The translations under genes and the position numbers were made by a program. Shown piece after piece: positions 1 to 8,687 of a stretch of 64,000 nucleotides of DNA (position 1 is its first letter; every line of letters starts with the position of its first letter). This DNA comes from Paraburkholderia tropica (GTDB taxonomy: Bacteria; Pseudomonadota; Gammaproteobacteria; Burkholderiales; Burkholderiaceae). The notes beneath the pieces were generated by a model. The model saw only the letters and a program-made list of their open reading frames with translations. It searched no databases and was not told the DNA's origin. The stretch is taken from contig NZ_FNZM01000015.1 of NCBI RefSeq assembly GCF_900109265.1, forward strand, positions 184,171-248,170, in the 5' to 3' direction.

Positions 1-813
1 CGATTTCCGGTGAATCATGCCGACGGTGCGCATAAACGGCGGATTGCAGAGCGGAATCAGCCGCAGATTCGGGTCGTCGTGCCAGTTGCCGTTGTGAAGC
101 ACGGGCAGCACGCTCACGCCCACATCGTTACGCACGAGCGAAACAATCGTTTCGATGGAATTGAGTTCGAGATATTCGAGCGGCTTGATGCCGAGCGTGC
201 GCAACGCGTCGTCGATGACCGCGCCCGTCGGCACGCGTCGGTCGAAACGCAGAAAGCCGCGTTCGCGCAAAATACGCCGGGCGTCGGTGCCCTTCGTCGT
301 GCGGCTCGTGACGAGCATAAGCGGCTCTTCGTAGAGCGGCGTCCAGGCGAGCGATTCGTGCAGCGTGCCGTCGATATTGCCGACCACGACGGCCAGATCG
401 ACTTCGCCGGCTTCCACCATATCCGCGAGTTCGGTGGACCGCGCGGAGGTCAGGCGCACTTCGAGTTCGGGATGCTCGGTCTTCAGATGCGCGACGGCCA
501 GCGAGAGCGCGCCGATCACCGAGACCACCGCGCCCACGATCACCGAGCCGCGTATGGCGTCGTCGGCGCTGGCCGGCAGTTCGTCGATCAGTTCGAGAAT
601 GCGCTCGACCTTCGCGCAGATCTCGCGGCCTTCGCGTGTGAGCGCGACCTGGCGCGCGCGGCGGTCGAAGATCTGGCGGCCGAGCGCTTCCTCGAGTCCG
701 CGCATCTGCAGGCTGACGGCGGCCTGGGTGAGCGCGGTCTTTTCGGCGGCGGTGGCGAACGAGCCGCTGCGCGCGACGGCCTGCAAGGTACGCAACATCC
801 GGAGCGTGAGCAT
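1..813 (-). CDS. LysR-family transcriptional regulator (3' end cut by window edge)
   Basis: The frame stays open from the ATG at 813 down to base 1 with no stop, so the last few dozen residues lie outside the window (271 codons seen; the family is usually about 290-310). Residues 1-60 form a LysR winged HTH (RTLQAVARSGSFATAAEKT, then ALTQAAVSLQMRGLEEALG). From about residue 90 the sequence is the periplasmic-binding-like effector domain. It is divergent from the gamma-glutamyltransferase gene across a 142-base gap that contains an AT-rich palindrome, the classic LysR arrangement. It therefore probably controls that neighbour, but the effector is unknown. There is no clear Shine-Dalgarno sequence before the ATG. 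Confidence 0.9.
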   Translation of the reverse strand, partial: MLTLRMLRTLQAVARSGSFATAAEKTALTQAAVSLQMRGLEEALGRQIFDRRARQVALTREGREICAKVERILELIDELPASADDAIRGSVIVGAVVSVIGALSLAVAHLKTEHPELEVRLTSARSTELADMVEAGEVDLAVVVGNIDGTLHESLAWTPLYEEPLMLVTSRTTKGTDARRILRERGFLRFDRRVPTGAVIDDALRTLGIKPLEYLELNSIETIVSLVRNDVGVSVLPVLHNGNWHDDPNLRLIPLCNPPFMRTVGMIHRKS

Positions 814-840
814 GTGAGAAAAATTTAAGTGTCGACAACA

Positions 841-854
841 AAATATTAATATTT
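841..854. promoter_or_regulatory. AT-rich palindrome in divergent LysR/ggt promoter region
   Basis: AAATATTAATATTT is a perfect 14-base palindrome in otherwise GC-rich DNA. It lies 28 bases upstream of the LysR start and about 100 bases upstream of the ggt start. LysR proteins typically bind such dyads between divergent genes, so it is a candidate operator and promoter element. Function is inferred from position and symmetry only. Confidence 0.45.
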
Positions 855-955
855 TTTTGGTCAAGCCTTCAAGATAATCGAAGGATCGGTCTGTGCCGGA
901 CTGTCCGGCACGGTCGCGCTTCCATTCATCCGCATTCACCCGAATCGATACCCTC

Positions 956-2593
956 ATGACGCGCTTCAACTGGCACAACCCGTATCCGACACCGCGCCTG
1001 CCGGTGTTCGCCCGCAATATCGTCTCGACCTCGCACCCGTTGGCCGCGCAGGCGGGGCTGCGCATGCTCTGGAAAGGCGGCAACGCCGTGGATGCCGCGA
1101 TCGCCGCGGCGGCGGCCATCACGGTAGTCGAGCCGGTGTCGTGCGGCCTGGGCGGCGACGCGTTCGCGCTCGTCTGGGACGGCTCGCAACTGCACGGCCT
1201 GAATGCGTCGGGCACGGCGCCGGCCGGTTGGAGCGTGGACTATTTTCGCCGCAAGCACGGCGAGGAGCAGGGGCTCGCGAAGCAGCCCAAGCGCGGCTGG
1301 GACACCGTGACGGTGCCGGGCGTGATCGCGGGCTGGGAGGCGCTGCATGCGAAGTTCGGCTCGCTGCCGTTCGCCGATCTGATGGCGCCCGCCATCGAGA
1401 TCGCCGAACGCGGCTATGCCGTGGCGTCGATCGTCGCGCGCAAGTGGCAGGCGGCGATTCCCGAATTGCGCGATCAGCCCGGTTTTGCCGAGACGTTCAT
1501 GCCGCGCGGGCGCGCGCCCGAAGTGGGCGAACACGTGCGCCTGCCGGGTCACGCTTCCACGTTGCGACGCCTCGCGGAGCAGGGGCCGCGCGCGTACTAC
1601 GAAGGCGAACTCGCCGAGCGCATCGCGGCGTTCGCCCGTGAAGGCGGCGCGGCGCTCACGCTCGACGATCTTCGCAACTATCGCGCGCAATGGGTCGAGC
1701 CGATTTCGAAAACCTATCGCGGCTACAAGGTGCACGAGATTCCGCCGAACGGGCAGGGGATCGCCGCGCTCATCGCGCTGGGCATTCTGGAGCAGTTCGA
1801 CGTGGCGTCGCTGCCGCGCGACGGCATCAAGTCACAACATCTGCAGATCGAAGCGATGAAGCTCGCGTTCGCGGACGTGTACCGCTATGTGTCCGATCCG
1901 CGTTCGATGGACGTCACGCCCGAGCAGATGCTCGACGACGCCTATCTGAAATCGCGCGCAAAGCTGATCGATCCCGCACGCGCCACGCACTTCGACTTCG
2001 GCATGCCGCGTTCCGGCGGCACGATCTATCTGTCCGCCGCGGACGAGCGCGGCATGATGGTGAGCTTCATTCAATCGAATTACATGGGCTTTGGCTCCGG
2101 CGTGGTGGTGCCCGGCACCGGCATCGCCATGCAGAATCGCGGCTGCGGTTTCTCGATGGATCCGGTCTCGCCGAATGTGGTCGAAGGCGGCAAGCGGCCG
2201 TTCCACACCATCATTCCCGCGTTCCTCACGCAGGAGGTGGCGGGCCGCGACGAGGCGGTCATGAGCTTCGGCGTGATGGGCGGCGACATGCAGCCGCAAG
2301 GGCATCTGCAGACGGTCGTGCGGATGCTCGATTACGGCCAGCAGCCGCAGGCCGCATGCGATGCGCCGCGCTGGAAGGTCAATCGCGACTTCACGCTCGA
2401 CATCGAATCGACCTTCGATCCGCATACGGCGCAGGCACTGGAGGCACGCGGTCACCGCATTCAGGGTATCGACGATCCGTATATGGATTTCGGTTCGGGC
2501 CAGTTCATCTGGAAGCTCGACCGCGAGAATCCGGATCACGGTTACGTTGCGGCCAGCGATACGCGTCGCGACGGTCTGGCAGCGGGATTCTGA
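956..2593 (+). CDS. Gamma-glutamyltransferase family protein
   Basis: This 545-residue protein belongs to the Ntn-hydrolase gamma-glutamyltransferase family, which cleaves or transfers the gamma-glutamyl group of glutathione and related compounds after autocatalytic splitting into two subunits. The N-terminal part has the family start (IVSTSHPLAAQAGLRMLWKG, then GGNAVDAAIAAA and CGLGGDAF). The processing site is GGTIYLSAAD, with Thr356 as the expected nucleophile; more typical members have TTHFSVVD there. The C-terminal part has GVMGGDMQPQGH. I start it at ATG 956 because the 21 upstream in-frame residues look non-coding. No signal peptide is evident, so it may be a cytoplasmic GGT-like hydrolase rather than the periplasmic enzyme. 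It is followed by a hairpin and an MFS importer. Confidence 0.9.
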   Translation: MTRFNWHNPYPTPRLPVFARNIVSTSHPLAAQAGLRMLWKGGNAVDAAIAAAAAITVVEPVSCGLGGDAFALVWDGSQLHGLNASGTAPAGWSVDYFRRKHGEEQGLAKQPKRGWDTVTVPGVIAGWEALHAKFGSLPFADLMAPAIEIAERGYAVASIVARKWQAAIPELRDQPGFAETFMPRGRAPEVGEHVRLPGHASTLRRLAEQGPRAYYEGELAERIAAFAREGGAALTLDDLRNYRAQWVEPISKTYRGYKVHEIPPNGQGIAALIALGILEQFDVASLPRDGIKSQHLQIEAMKLAFADVYRYVSDPRSMDVTPEQMLDDAYLKSRAKLIDPARATHFDFGMPRSGGTIYLSAADERGMMVSFIQSNYMGFGSGVVVPGTGIAMQNRGCGFSMDPVSPNVVEGGKRPFHTIIPAFLTQEVAGRDEAVMSFGVMGGDMQPQGHLQTVVRMLDYGQQPQAACDAPRWKVNRDFTLDIESTFDPHTAQALEARGHRIQGIDDPYMDFGSGQFIWKLDRENPDHGYVAASDTRRDGLAAGF

Positions 2594-2597
2594 GCGG

Positions 2598-2628
2598 AGC
2601 AAGGCCGCGTCGCGTGCGCGGCCTTGCT
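2598..2628 (+). terminator. Hairpin terminator after ggt
   Basis: A 12-bp perfect stem (AGCAAGGCCGCG / CGCGGCCTTGCT) with a 7-base loop begins 5 bases after the ggt stop. The 3' flank is only TTGG, so this is a strong hairpin with a poor U-tract. Confidence 0.5.
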
Positions 2629-2697
2629 TGGCCATACGCAGATCGATTTACGCACAATTAAATTAGCATCGCGAATTAAATAGAAAGAGGAGGCACG

Positions 2698-4089
2698 ATG
2701 GAAACCGGATCGCCGGCAGCGTCGAACCTGGGCGAAGCGCAGCGCTACCACGCGGACCCTGCGCCGCTCACGCGCGGCATGGTGCGACGCATCGTCTTCT
2801 CGTCGTCAATCGGCAATGCGCTCGAATGGTTCGATTTTCTCGTCTACGGTTATTTCGCGCCGATCATCGCCAAACAGTTCTTTCCCGTGCACGACGAATG
2901 GCTTTCCACGTTGCTTGCCGTGGGGACGTTCGGCATTTCATTTCTCATGCGTCCACTCGGCGCGATCGTGCTCGGCATCTATGGCGATCGAAAAGGGCGT
3001 AAGGCGGCGCTCACGCTCTCGATCGCGCTGATGATGGCGGGCACCCTCGCGATGGCGGTCATGCCGCCGTACGCGTCGATTGGACTGGCCGCGCCGTTGC
3101 TGATTCTGCTTGCGCGTCTCGTGCAGGGTTTTGCGGTGGGCGGCGAGTTCGGCAGCGCCACGGCTTTCATGGTCGAGCACAGTCCCGCCCGACGCGGCTA
3201 TTACGCGAGCTGGCAATTCGCGAGTCAAGGCGCGGCGGCGATTCTCGCGGCGGCTTTCGGTGGGCTGCTCGCATTGTGGCTGCCGCCTGACCAGCTTGCC
3301 GCGTGGGGCTGGCGCATTCCGTTTTTCTTCGGGCTCGTGTTGGGGCCGGTGGGCTATTACATTCGCTCGCATCTGGACGAAACGCCGGAGTTCATTGCGA
3401 ATCGAGAATCGAAGCGCACGCATGAAACGGTGCAGGCGAATCAGGCCGAAAATACCGAAGCCGGGGCGCAATGGCTTAATTTGCTGCTCGCGGTGGGCAT
3501 CGTCGCGCAATCGACGGTGGGCGTGTATATCTTGCAGCTTTATATGCCGATGTACGCCGTCAAGCAATTGCATATGGCAGCAGCCACGTCGTTCGGCGTC
3601 GTGGTGCTGAATGGCGGATTGCAATTCGCACTTTCGCCTGTCATGGGCGCATTATCCGATCGCATCGGACGCGTGCGCATCATGCTGACTACGTCGATTC
3701 TGCTCGCCGCGTTCACCTATCCGATGTTCGCGCTGTTGCAGCGTCATCCGACGCTCGGCTGGCTGCTGGTATTGCAAGGCGCGGCAGGTATTTTCAAGGC
3801 GGCGTATTCCGGACCGATGCCTGCGCTCATGTCCGAGATTTTTCCGGTGCGCGTGCGTTCTGCCGGATTGTCGATTGCCTATAGTCTGGGCGTGACCTTG
3901 TTCGGCGGTTTTGCGCCGACGATTGCCGAGTTGCTGATCCATTGGACGGGCGACACACTCGCGCCCGCTTATTACGTCTCGCTGGCGGCCGTGATTTCGG
4001 GCGTATCGCTGGCTGTCGTGGGCTGGCGTATGCGAACTATGAAGCGGCGTGCATCAGCGTTTCAATCTCAAGTGTGCAGTGAACTTTAA
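2698..4089 (+). CDS. MFS transporter, metabolite:H+ symporter (MHS) type
   Basis: A 463-residue inner-membrane protein with about 12 hydrophobic segments. SIGNALEWFDFLVYGYFAP near the N-terminus and the loop motif MRPLGAIVLGIYGDRKGRK are hallmarks of the MHS branch (citrate, alpha-ketoglutarate, proline/betaine and shikimate symporters). A strong ribosome site (AGAGGAGG) precedes ATG 2698. The substrate cannot be read from sequence. Its place after the GGT gene suggests uptake of a metabolite linked to that enzyme, for example an amino or organic acid, but the intervening hairpin means co-transcription is uncertain. Confidence 0.9.
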   Translation: METGSPAASNLGEAQRYHADPAPLTRGMVRRIVFSSSIGNALEWFDFLVYGYFAPIIAKQFFPVHDEWLSTLLAVGTFGISFLMRPLGAIVLGIYGDRKGRKAALTLSIALMMAGTLAMAVMPPYASIGLAAPLLILLARLVQGFAVGGEFGSATAFMVEHSPARRGYYASWQFASQGAAAILAAAFGGLLALWLPPDQLAAWGWRIPFFFGLVLGPVGYYIRSHLDETPEFIANRESKRTHETVQANQAENTEAGAQWLNLLLAVGIVAQSTVGVYILQLYMPMYAVKQLHMAAATSFGVVVLNGGLQFALSPVMGALSDRIGRVRIMLTTSILLAAFTYPMFALLQRHPTLGWLLVLQGAAGIFKAAYSGPMPALMSEIFPVRVRSAGLSIAYSLGVTLFGGFAPTIAELLIHWTGDTLAPAYYVSLAAVISGVSLAVVGWRMRTMKRRASAFQSQVCSEL

Positions 4090-4224
4090 ATCGCCGTATT
4101 TTTTCGCTCCAGATCGTGATTCGATCGGTGTTTGCACTGAAGAGCCTACGCAGCAATGCTATATTCGGGCAACCGCTGCGGGGCAGCGATTCATGCTTAC
4201 GTTTTGTCAGGTGCCGGAGAGAAA

Positions 4225-4470
4225 ATGTCGATCGAATACCGTGGCTTTCAAATCGTTGTCGATACGAAAGCAGACGCGACGGACACGCAATGGCTGTGTC
4301 GCGCGGAAATAACTGGCGTTGAAGGTCAGGCACGCGACGTCGTGCTGCCTCCCGTCGAACTGGCGCTGCCCAAGCTGAAGATCGACGTGCTGATGGGTGT
4401 GAGCATGGTCGAGCACAAGGCGCGTCAAACGGTCGACGAATGGCACATCGCGCATCCCGCTCCGGTTTAA
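4225..4470 (+). CDS. Small conserved-looking hypothetical protein
   Basis: The 81-residue product starts MSIEYRGFQIVVDT and looks like a compact soluble alpha/beta protein with no signal peptide or membrane segment. GGAGAG just upstream of ATG 4225 supports this start over a longer in-frame one at 4156. It ends just before a convergent terminator. Small proteins beginning with a YRGxxI/V strand occur in Burkholderiaceae, but I do not recognise a family with a known role. Confidence 0.65.
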   Translation: MSIEYRGFQIVVDTKADATDTQWLCRAEITGVEGQARDVVLPPVELALPKLKIDVLMGVSMVEHKARQTVDEWHIAHPAPV

Positions 4471-4511
4471 GTACGAATGCAAACGTCCAGGGTCATTGAC
4501 CAGACGGATGA

Positions 4512-4541
4512 AACGAAAAGGCCCGCGAGGGCCTTTTCGTT
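4512..4541. terminator. Bidirectional rho-independent terminator
   Basis: A 13-bp stem (AACGAAAAGGCCC / GGGCCTTTTCGTT) with a GCGA tetraloop. T-rich runs follow on both strands (GTTCTTTC on plus, CTTTTCGTTTC on minus). It sits between the convergent small gene and the dehydrogenase gene and should terminate both. Confidence 0.85.
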
Positions 4542-4544
4542 CTT

Positions 4545-5528
4545 TCATGGCACGGCGGTGACGATATTGCGCGGCGCTCCCCCATGAAACGCGGCGATAT
4601 TCTCGATCAACTGGTCGGCGAGCGATTGCATGGCTTCGTCGCTTGCCCACGCCACGTGCGGCGTGAGGATGAAGTGCGGATGCCCGAGTAGGGCCTGGAA
4701 TGGATGCGCGGCGGGCAGCGGCTCGGTCGAGACGACATCGAATCCCGCCCCCGAAATCGCTCCGCTTTGCAGCGCCTCCACGAGCGCGGCTTCATCGACA
4801 AGTCCGCCACGCGCCGTGTTGATCAGCAGCGGACGCCGAGCCATGCGCGCGAACGCGCTCGCATCGATCAGATGATGCGTGGCGGGCGTGAGCGGGCAGT
4901 GCAGCGAAACGATGTCGCTGTGCGCGAGCAGGTCGTCGAAGGGCACATGATCGTTCGACGCCGACGCTCGCTCGCCGTGCGCGGCGAATAGCACGCGCAA
5001 TCCGAGCGCCCGTCCCATGGCCGCCACCGCCCGGCCAAGCGCGCCCGCGCCGACGATGCCAAGCGTCGAACCCCCGAGGTTTCGGATCGGAAAGTCGAAG
5101 AAGCAGAACTGTCCCGAGTCGAGCCAGCGCCCGGCGCGCACGGCGTCGCGATACGCGACGAGACTGCGCCGCAGCGCGAAGATCAGTGCGAACGTATGTT
5201 CCGGCGCCGTGTGAATCGCGTAGTCGCGGATATTGCTGACCACGATGCCGCGTGCCGCGCATGCGCGCAGATCGACGTTGTCGGTGCCCGTGGCGGCGAC
5301 GGCGATCATGCGTAGCGAGGGCGCGTCGGCGAGCGCGGCCGCGCTGATCGGCGTCTTGTTGGCGATCACGATGTCGGCGTCGCGCAGGCGCGCGGCGACG
5401 TCCGCTGCGGACGTGTGGTCGAAGCACTGCAAGGTGTGTGCGAACGGCAAACTGCGCAGGACGGTTTGCGGCGACAGCGTCGCGCGGTCGAGAAAGACGA
5501 TGCGGGTGGGCGGAGTCGGGCTGGACAT
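4545..5528 (-). CDS. D-2-hydroxyacid dehydrogenase (glycerate dehydrogenase/hydroxypyruvate reductase-like)
   Basis: A 327-residue NAD(P)-dependent oxidoreductase interconverting 2-oxo acids and D-2-hydroxy acids in the cytoplasm. The Rossmann motif GIVGAGALGRAVA, the NTARGGLVDEAALVEAL segment (catalytic Arg and Glu region) and the TPHVAWAS catalytic His identify the family; the TPHVAWAS form is typical of hydroxypyruvate reductases. I choose ATG 5528 over 5564 because the longer start would run through a TTTCGGATCGGAAA element that matches others in this cluster. It is divergent from the CoA-transferase gene. Confidence 0.88.
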   Translation of the reverse strand: MSSPTPPTRIVFLDRATLSPQTVLRSLPFAHTLQCFDHTSAADVAARLRDADIVIANKTPISAAALADAPSLRMIAVAATGTDNVDLRACAARGIVVSNIRDYAIHTAPEHTFALIFALRRSLVAYRDAVRAGRWLDSGQFCFFDFPIRNLGGSTLGIVGAGALGRAVAAMGRALGLRVLFAAHGERASASNDHVPFDDLLAHSDIVSLHCPLTPATHHLIDASAFARMARRPLLINTARGGLVDEAALVEALQSGAISGAGFDVVSTEPLPAAHPFQALLGHPHFILTPHVAWASDEAMQSLADQLIENIAAFHGGAPRNIVTAVP

Positions 5529-5547
5529 GAGCGGTTGCGAAATTTTC

Positions 5548-5561
5548 TTTCGGATCGGAAA
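5548..5561. promoter_or_regulatory. TTTCnGATCGGAAA element, copy 1 (upstream of hydroxyacid dehydrogenase)
   Basis: TTTCGGATCGGAAA lies 20 bases upstream of the chosen start of the minus-strand dehydrogenase. It matches the near-palindromes at 8391-8404, 8414-8427 and 11284-11297. A further identical copy lies inside the dehydrogenase gene at 5080-5093. Shared placement suggests a common regulator. Confidence 0.5.
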
Positions 5562-5660
5562 CACGCGGATACCACGCGGCGTGCATGTATTTCATAAAGG
5601 AAACGCACCGCATTGTCAGTCCGCGCCGCCCGCCGCGGTTTGCCGTTTGCGCCGCCTTCC

Positions 5661-5675
5661 TTTCCCGTATGGAAA
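5661..5675. promoter_or_regulatory. Variant TTTCC-N5-GGAAA dyad upstream of CoA-transferase
   Basis: TTTCCCGTATGGAAA keeps the TTTCC/GGAAA arms of the cluster element but with a five-base spacer in place of four. It lies in the 303-base gap between the divergent dehydrogenase and CoA-transferase genes. No other gene is visible in that gap. Confidence 0.3.
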
Positions 5676-5831
5676 ACGGCTTGCCGATCCGCACACGCAC
5701 CATGACGTGCAACCGACCTCGCGCCGTCGCAGACTTTCCATTTCGTCAAGTGGCGTTGAGCAACCGTCGATTATCAAAATCGCCCGGTGCGCTCATCATG
5801 ACGTCCAGAAACGACACCCTCTGGAGACGTC

Positions 5832-7022
5832 ATGTCACGACCCCTCACCGGTATTCGCGTGCTCGAACTCGGGCAACTGATCGCGGGTCCGTTCGCCGGG
5901 AAGATGCTCGCCGAATTCGGCGCGAGCGTGATCAAGGTGGAGCCGCCCGGCACCGGCGATCCGCTGCGCAAATGGCGTCTGCTGCACGAGGGCACGTCGG
6001 TCTGGTGGGCGGCGCAGTCGCGCAACAAGCAGTCGCTCACGCTCGATCTGCGCGCGCCCGAAGGTCAGGACGTGATCCGGCGTCTCGTCGCGCAGACCGA
6101 TGTGCTGATCGAGAATTTCCGTCCCGGCACGCTCGAAGGCTGGGGGCTCGGCTGGGAGGCGCTCAGCGCGATCAATCCGGGCCTGATCATGCTGCGCGTG
6201 TCGGGCTACGGTCAGACCGGGCCGTATCGCGACCGGCCGGGTTTCGGCGTGGTGGCGGAAGCGATGGGCGGTCTGCGCCATCTGAGCGGCGAGCCGGGGC
6301 GCACGCCCGTGCGCGTCGGCATTTCGATCGGCGATTCGCTGTCCGCGCTGCATGGCGTGATCGGCGTGCTGATGGCGCTGCGTCATCGCGAGCAGCAGGG
6401 CGGCAAGGGCCAGGTCGTGGACGTCGCGCTCTACGAGTCGGTGTTCAACATGATGGAGAGTCTGCTGCCCGAGTATTCGGTGTTCGGCGCGGTGCGCCAG
6501 CCGGCCGGCAGCAGTCTGCCGGGCATCGCGCCAAGCAATGCTTACCGTTGCAGCGACGGCAAGTACGCGCTGATCGCGGGCAACGGCGACAGCATTTTCC
6601 GCCGCCTGATGGAGCTGATTGATCGCGCCGATCTGGGCAACGATCCCACGCTCGCGCAGAACGACGGACGGGTCGCGCAGGTCGAGCGCATCGACGCCGC
6701 GATCGCGGCCTGGTGCGAGCGCCGTCCGCTCGACGACGTGCTCGCGGCGCTCAACGCTGCGCGCATTCCGGCGGGGCGCATTTACGACGTGGCCGATATC
6801 GACGCCGATCCGCACTATCGCGCTCGCGAGATGATCGTCGACGATCGTCTGCCCGATGGCACGCCCGTGCGCGTGCCGGGCGTCGTGCCGAAACTGAACG
6901 CCACGCCGGGCACGATCGAACACAGCGCGCCGGAACTCGGCGCCCATACCGACGCGGTGCTCGCGTCCATCGGCGTGGACGCGGCGACGCGCGACGCCTG
7001 GCGCGCACGCGGCGTGATCTGA
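5832..7022 (+). CDS. CaiB/BaiF (class III) CoA-transferase
   Basis: A 396-residue cytoplasmic enzyme that moves CoA between carboxylic acids through an aspartyl-CoA intermediate. Family features are the start GIRVLELGQLIAGPFAGKML, GASVIKVEPPGTGDPLR, NKQSLTLDLR and ISIGDSLSALHG, where Asp168 is the expected catalytic residue. The ribosome site CTGGAGA precedes ATG 5832. It is followed 15 bases later by an HMG-CoA-lyase-family gene, so the pair likely activates a 3-hydroxy dicarboxylate as its CoA ester and then cleaves it. This resembles 3-hydroxy-3-methylglutarate or citramalate breakdown; the acid is inferred, not shown. Confidence 0.93.
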   Translation: MSRPLTGIRVLELGQLIAGPFAGKMLAEFGASVIKVEPPGTGDPLRKWRLLHEGTSVWWAAQSRNKQSLTLDLRAPEGQDVIRRLVAQTDVLIENFRPGTLEGWGLGWEALSAINPGLIMLRVSGYGQTGPYRDRPGFGVVAEAMGGLRHLSGEPGRTPVRVGISIGDSLSALHGVIGVLMALRHREQQGGKGQVVDVALYESVFNMMESLLPEYSVFGAVRQPAGSSLPGIAPSNAYRCSDGKYALIAGNGDSIFRRLMELIDRADLGNDPTLAQNDGRVAQVERIDAAIAAWCERRPLDDVLAALNAARIPAGRIYDVADIDADPHYRAREMIVDDRLPDGTPVRVPGVVPKLNATPGTIEHSAPELGAHTDAVLASIGVDAATRDAWRARGVI

Positions 7023-7037
7023 ACGGAGACGCACACC

Positions 7038-7967
7038 ATGACCCAGCAATCCCGACGCCTCTATCTGAACGAAGTCGCCACGCGCGACGGCTTCCAGAAC
7101 GAAGCGGTTTTCATCGACACCGACGACAAGATCGCGCTGATCGACCAGTTGAGCGCGTGTGGTTACGCGAAGATCGAAGTGACGTCGTTCACGTCGCCGA
7201 AAGCGATTCCCGCGCTGCGCGACGCCGAGGCCGTGATGCACGGCATCGCGCGCGCGCCCGGTGTCGTGTATACCGTGCTCGTGCCCAATGTGCGCGGCGC
7301 GGAACGCGCGTTGTCGTGCAAGGTCGACGAGGTGAATCTCGTGATGTCGGTGAGCGAGAGCCATAATCGCGCGAATCTGCGCATGTCGCGCGAAGAATCG
7401 TTCGGACAGCTACGCGATGTGATCGGCGCGGTGCGCGGATCGGGCGTGGCGATCAACGTGTCCCTGTCGACGGCGATGGGTTGTCCGATGGAAGGCGACG
7501 TGCCGGTGGAAACCGTGCTCGGCTGGATCGACCGTTTTGCCGGTCTGGGCGTGAACGGCGTGACGCTCTGCGATACGACGGGCATGGCACATCCCGCGCA
7601 GGTGCACGACCTGTGCGCGCGTGCGAGCGCGGCCTTCGCGCCGCTCGAAATCACGCTGCACTTTCACAATACGCGCGGCATGGCGCTCGCCAATACGCTT
7701 GCGGCGCTCGACGCGGGTATCGTGCGTTTCGACGCCTCGCTCGGCGGCCTGGGCGGCTGTCCCTACGCGCCGGGCGCGACCGGCAATGTGTGCACCGAGG
7801 AACTCGTACACATGCTCGAACTGGACGGCTACGATACGGGCGTGAATCTCGCGGCGGTGCTCGATGCCGCCGCGCGTCTGCCCGCGCTCATCGGCCATGA
7901 CGTGCCGAGCCAGATTCTCAAGGCGGGACGTCGGCTGGATCTGCATCCGATGCCCGCCTGCGCATGA
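7038..7967 (+). CDS. Hydroxymethylglutaryl-CoA lyase family protein
   Basis: A 309-residue DRE-TIM barrel lyase. Key features are LNEVATRDGFQNE (Arg16-Asp17 near the metal), the metal His pair in LHFHNT (His208, His210) and the signature GGLGGCPYAPGATGNVCTE with catalytic Cys241. HMG-CoA lyases split a 3-hydroxy-acyl-CoA into acetyl-CoA and a keto acid (acetoacetate for HMG-CoA; pyruvate for citramalyl-CoA in relatives). GGAGAC is placed correctly before ATG 7038. It lies between the CoA-transferase and VOC genes on one strand with short gaps, consistent with one operon. Confidence 0.93.
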   Translation: MTQQSRRLYLNEVATRDGFQNEAVFIDTDDKIALIDQLSACGYAKIEVTSFTSPKAIPALRDAEAVMHGIARAPGVVYTVLVPNVRGAERALSCKVDEVNLVMSVSESHNRANLRMSREESFGQLRDVIGAVRGSGVAINVSLSTAMGCPMEGDVPVETVLGWIDRFAGLGVNGVTLCDTTGMAHPAQVHDLCARASAAFAPLEITLHFHNTRGMALANTLAALDAGIVRFDASLGGLGGCPYAPGATGNVCTEELVHMLELDGYDTGVNLAAVLDAAARLPALIGHDVPSQILKAGRRLDLHPMPACA

Positions 7968-7998
7968 CGGTTAATCGAACGATTCGAAGGAGTGAACC

Positions 7999-8382
7999 AT
8001 GGCTTTGATCGATCACCTCGACCATCTGGTCCTGACCTGCGTGGACCCCGAGGCGACCCGACACTTCTATACCGAAGTGCTACAGATGCAACTCGAAACC
8101 TTCGGCGCGGGGCGTCTGGCGTTTCGCTTCGGCAACCAGAAAATCAATCTGCACGTGCGCGGCGCGGAGTTCGAGCCGAAGGCGCATGTGCCGGTGCCGG
8201 GCGCGCTCGATTTGTGTTTCATTGCCGCCGTGCCGCTCGACGAGGTGATCGCGCATCTGCGCAAGGTCGAATGGCCGATCGTGGAAGGGCCGGTCGAACG
8301 CACGGGCGCGACGCAGAAAATCCGCTCGGTGTACGTGCGTGACCCCGATCTGAACCTGATCGAGATCTCCGAACTGATCTAA
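7999..8382 (+). CDS. VOC (glyoxalase/dioxygenase superfamily) protein
   Basis: A 127-residue protein with the paired beta-alpha-beta-beta-beta fold. It starts IDHLDHLVLTCVDPEATRHFYTEVLQM and ends with DPDLNLIEISEL, supplying the usual metal-ligand His and Glu positions. AAGGAG precedes ATG 7999. It is the third gene of the CoA-transferase/lyase operon. VOC members include glyoxalases, extradiol dioxygenases and epimerases such as methylmalonyl-CoA epimerase, so the exact reaction is open. Association with CoA-ester enzymes makes an epimerase or isomerase role plausible. Confidence 0.85.
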   Translation: MALIDHLDHLVLTCVDPEATRHFYTEVLQMQLETFGAGRLAFRFGNQKINLHVRGAEFEPKAHVPVPGALDLCFIAAVPLDEVIAHLRKVEWPIVEGPVERTGATQKIRSVYVRDPDLNLIEISELI

Positions 8383-8687
8383 GCCGGGCGTTTCCGATCG
8401 GAAAATCGCCTGGTTTCCGATCGGAGAAAAAGTTTTCTCGATTTTCATGATTCTTCGTTTTCGCTGCGGCGTCGGGGGGCACCGACGTCGCGGCGATTTG
8501 CGCGGGCCTCCGGCTCGCGAGCGGGCGCGCCAGAACGGCGCGTCCGCGCCTTCCTGCTTGCCTGTCCGGGGTGCTTGCCCGCGTTGGCGGGCCACGTCCA
8601 CGTCGCGTCCACATCGCCCGCCACTTTCCCCGCCGTCGCCAATGCAGCACAATCGCTTCTGCATCGGCATTCTTTCAGCCTTTCCCT
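8383..8687. other. Non-coding gap between VOC gene and LysR gene
   Basis: This 305-base gap holds the two tandem TTTCCGATCGGAAA-type elements near its left end. No convincing gene or terminator was seen in the remainder. Confidence 0.6.
8391..8427. promoter_or_regulatory. Tandem TTTCCGATCGGAAA operators, copies 2 and 3
   Basis: TTTCCGATCGGAAA (8391-8404) is a perfect 14-base palindrome. TTTCCGATCGGAGA (8414-8427) is a one-mismatch copy 23 bases away, about two helical turns. Both lie just after the VOC stop and upstream of the LysR gene. They are the best matches of the element repeated through this cluster and could be the regulator's own binding sites. Confidence 0.6.

Noticed and set aside
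5835..7364. A 509-codon minus-strand frame opposite the CoA-transferase and lyase genes
   Set aside because: Same reasoning: both sense genes have intact catalytic motifs and ribosome sites, and the antisense product is low-complexity His/Arg/Ala sequence.
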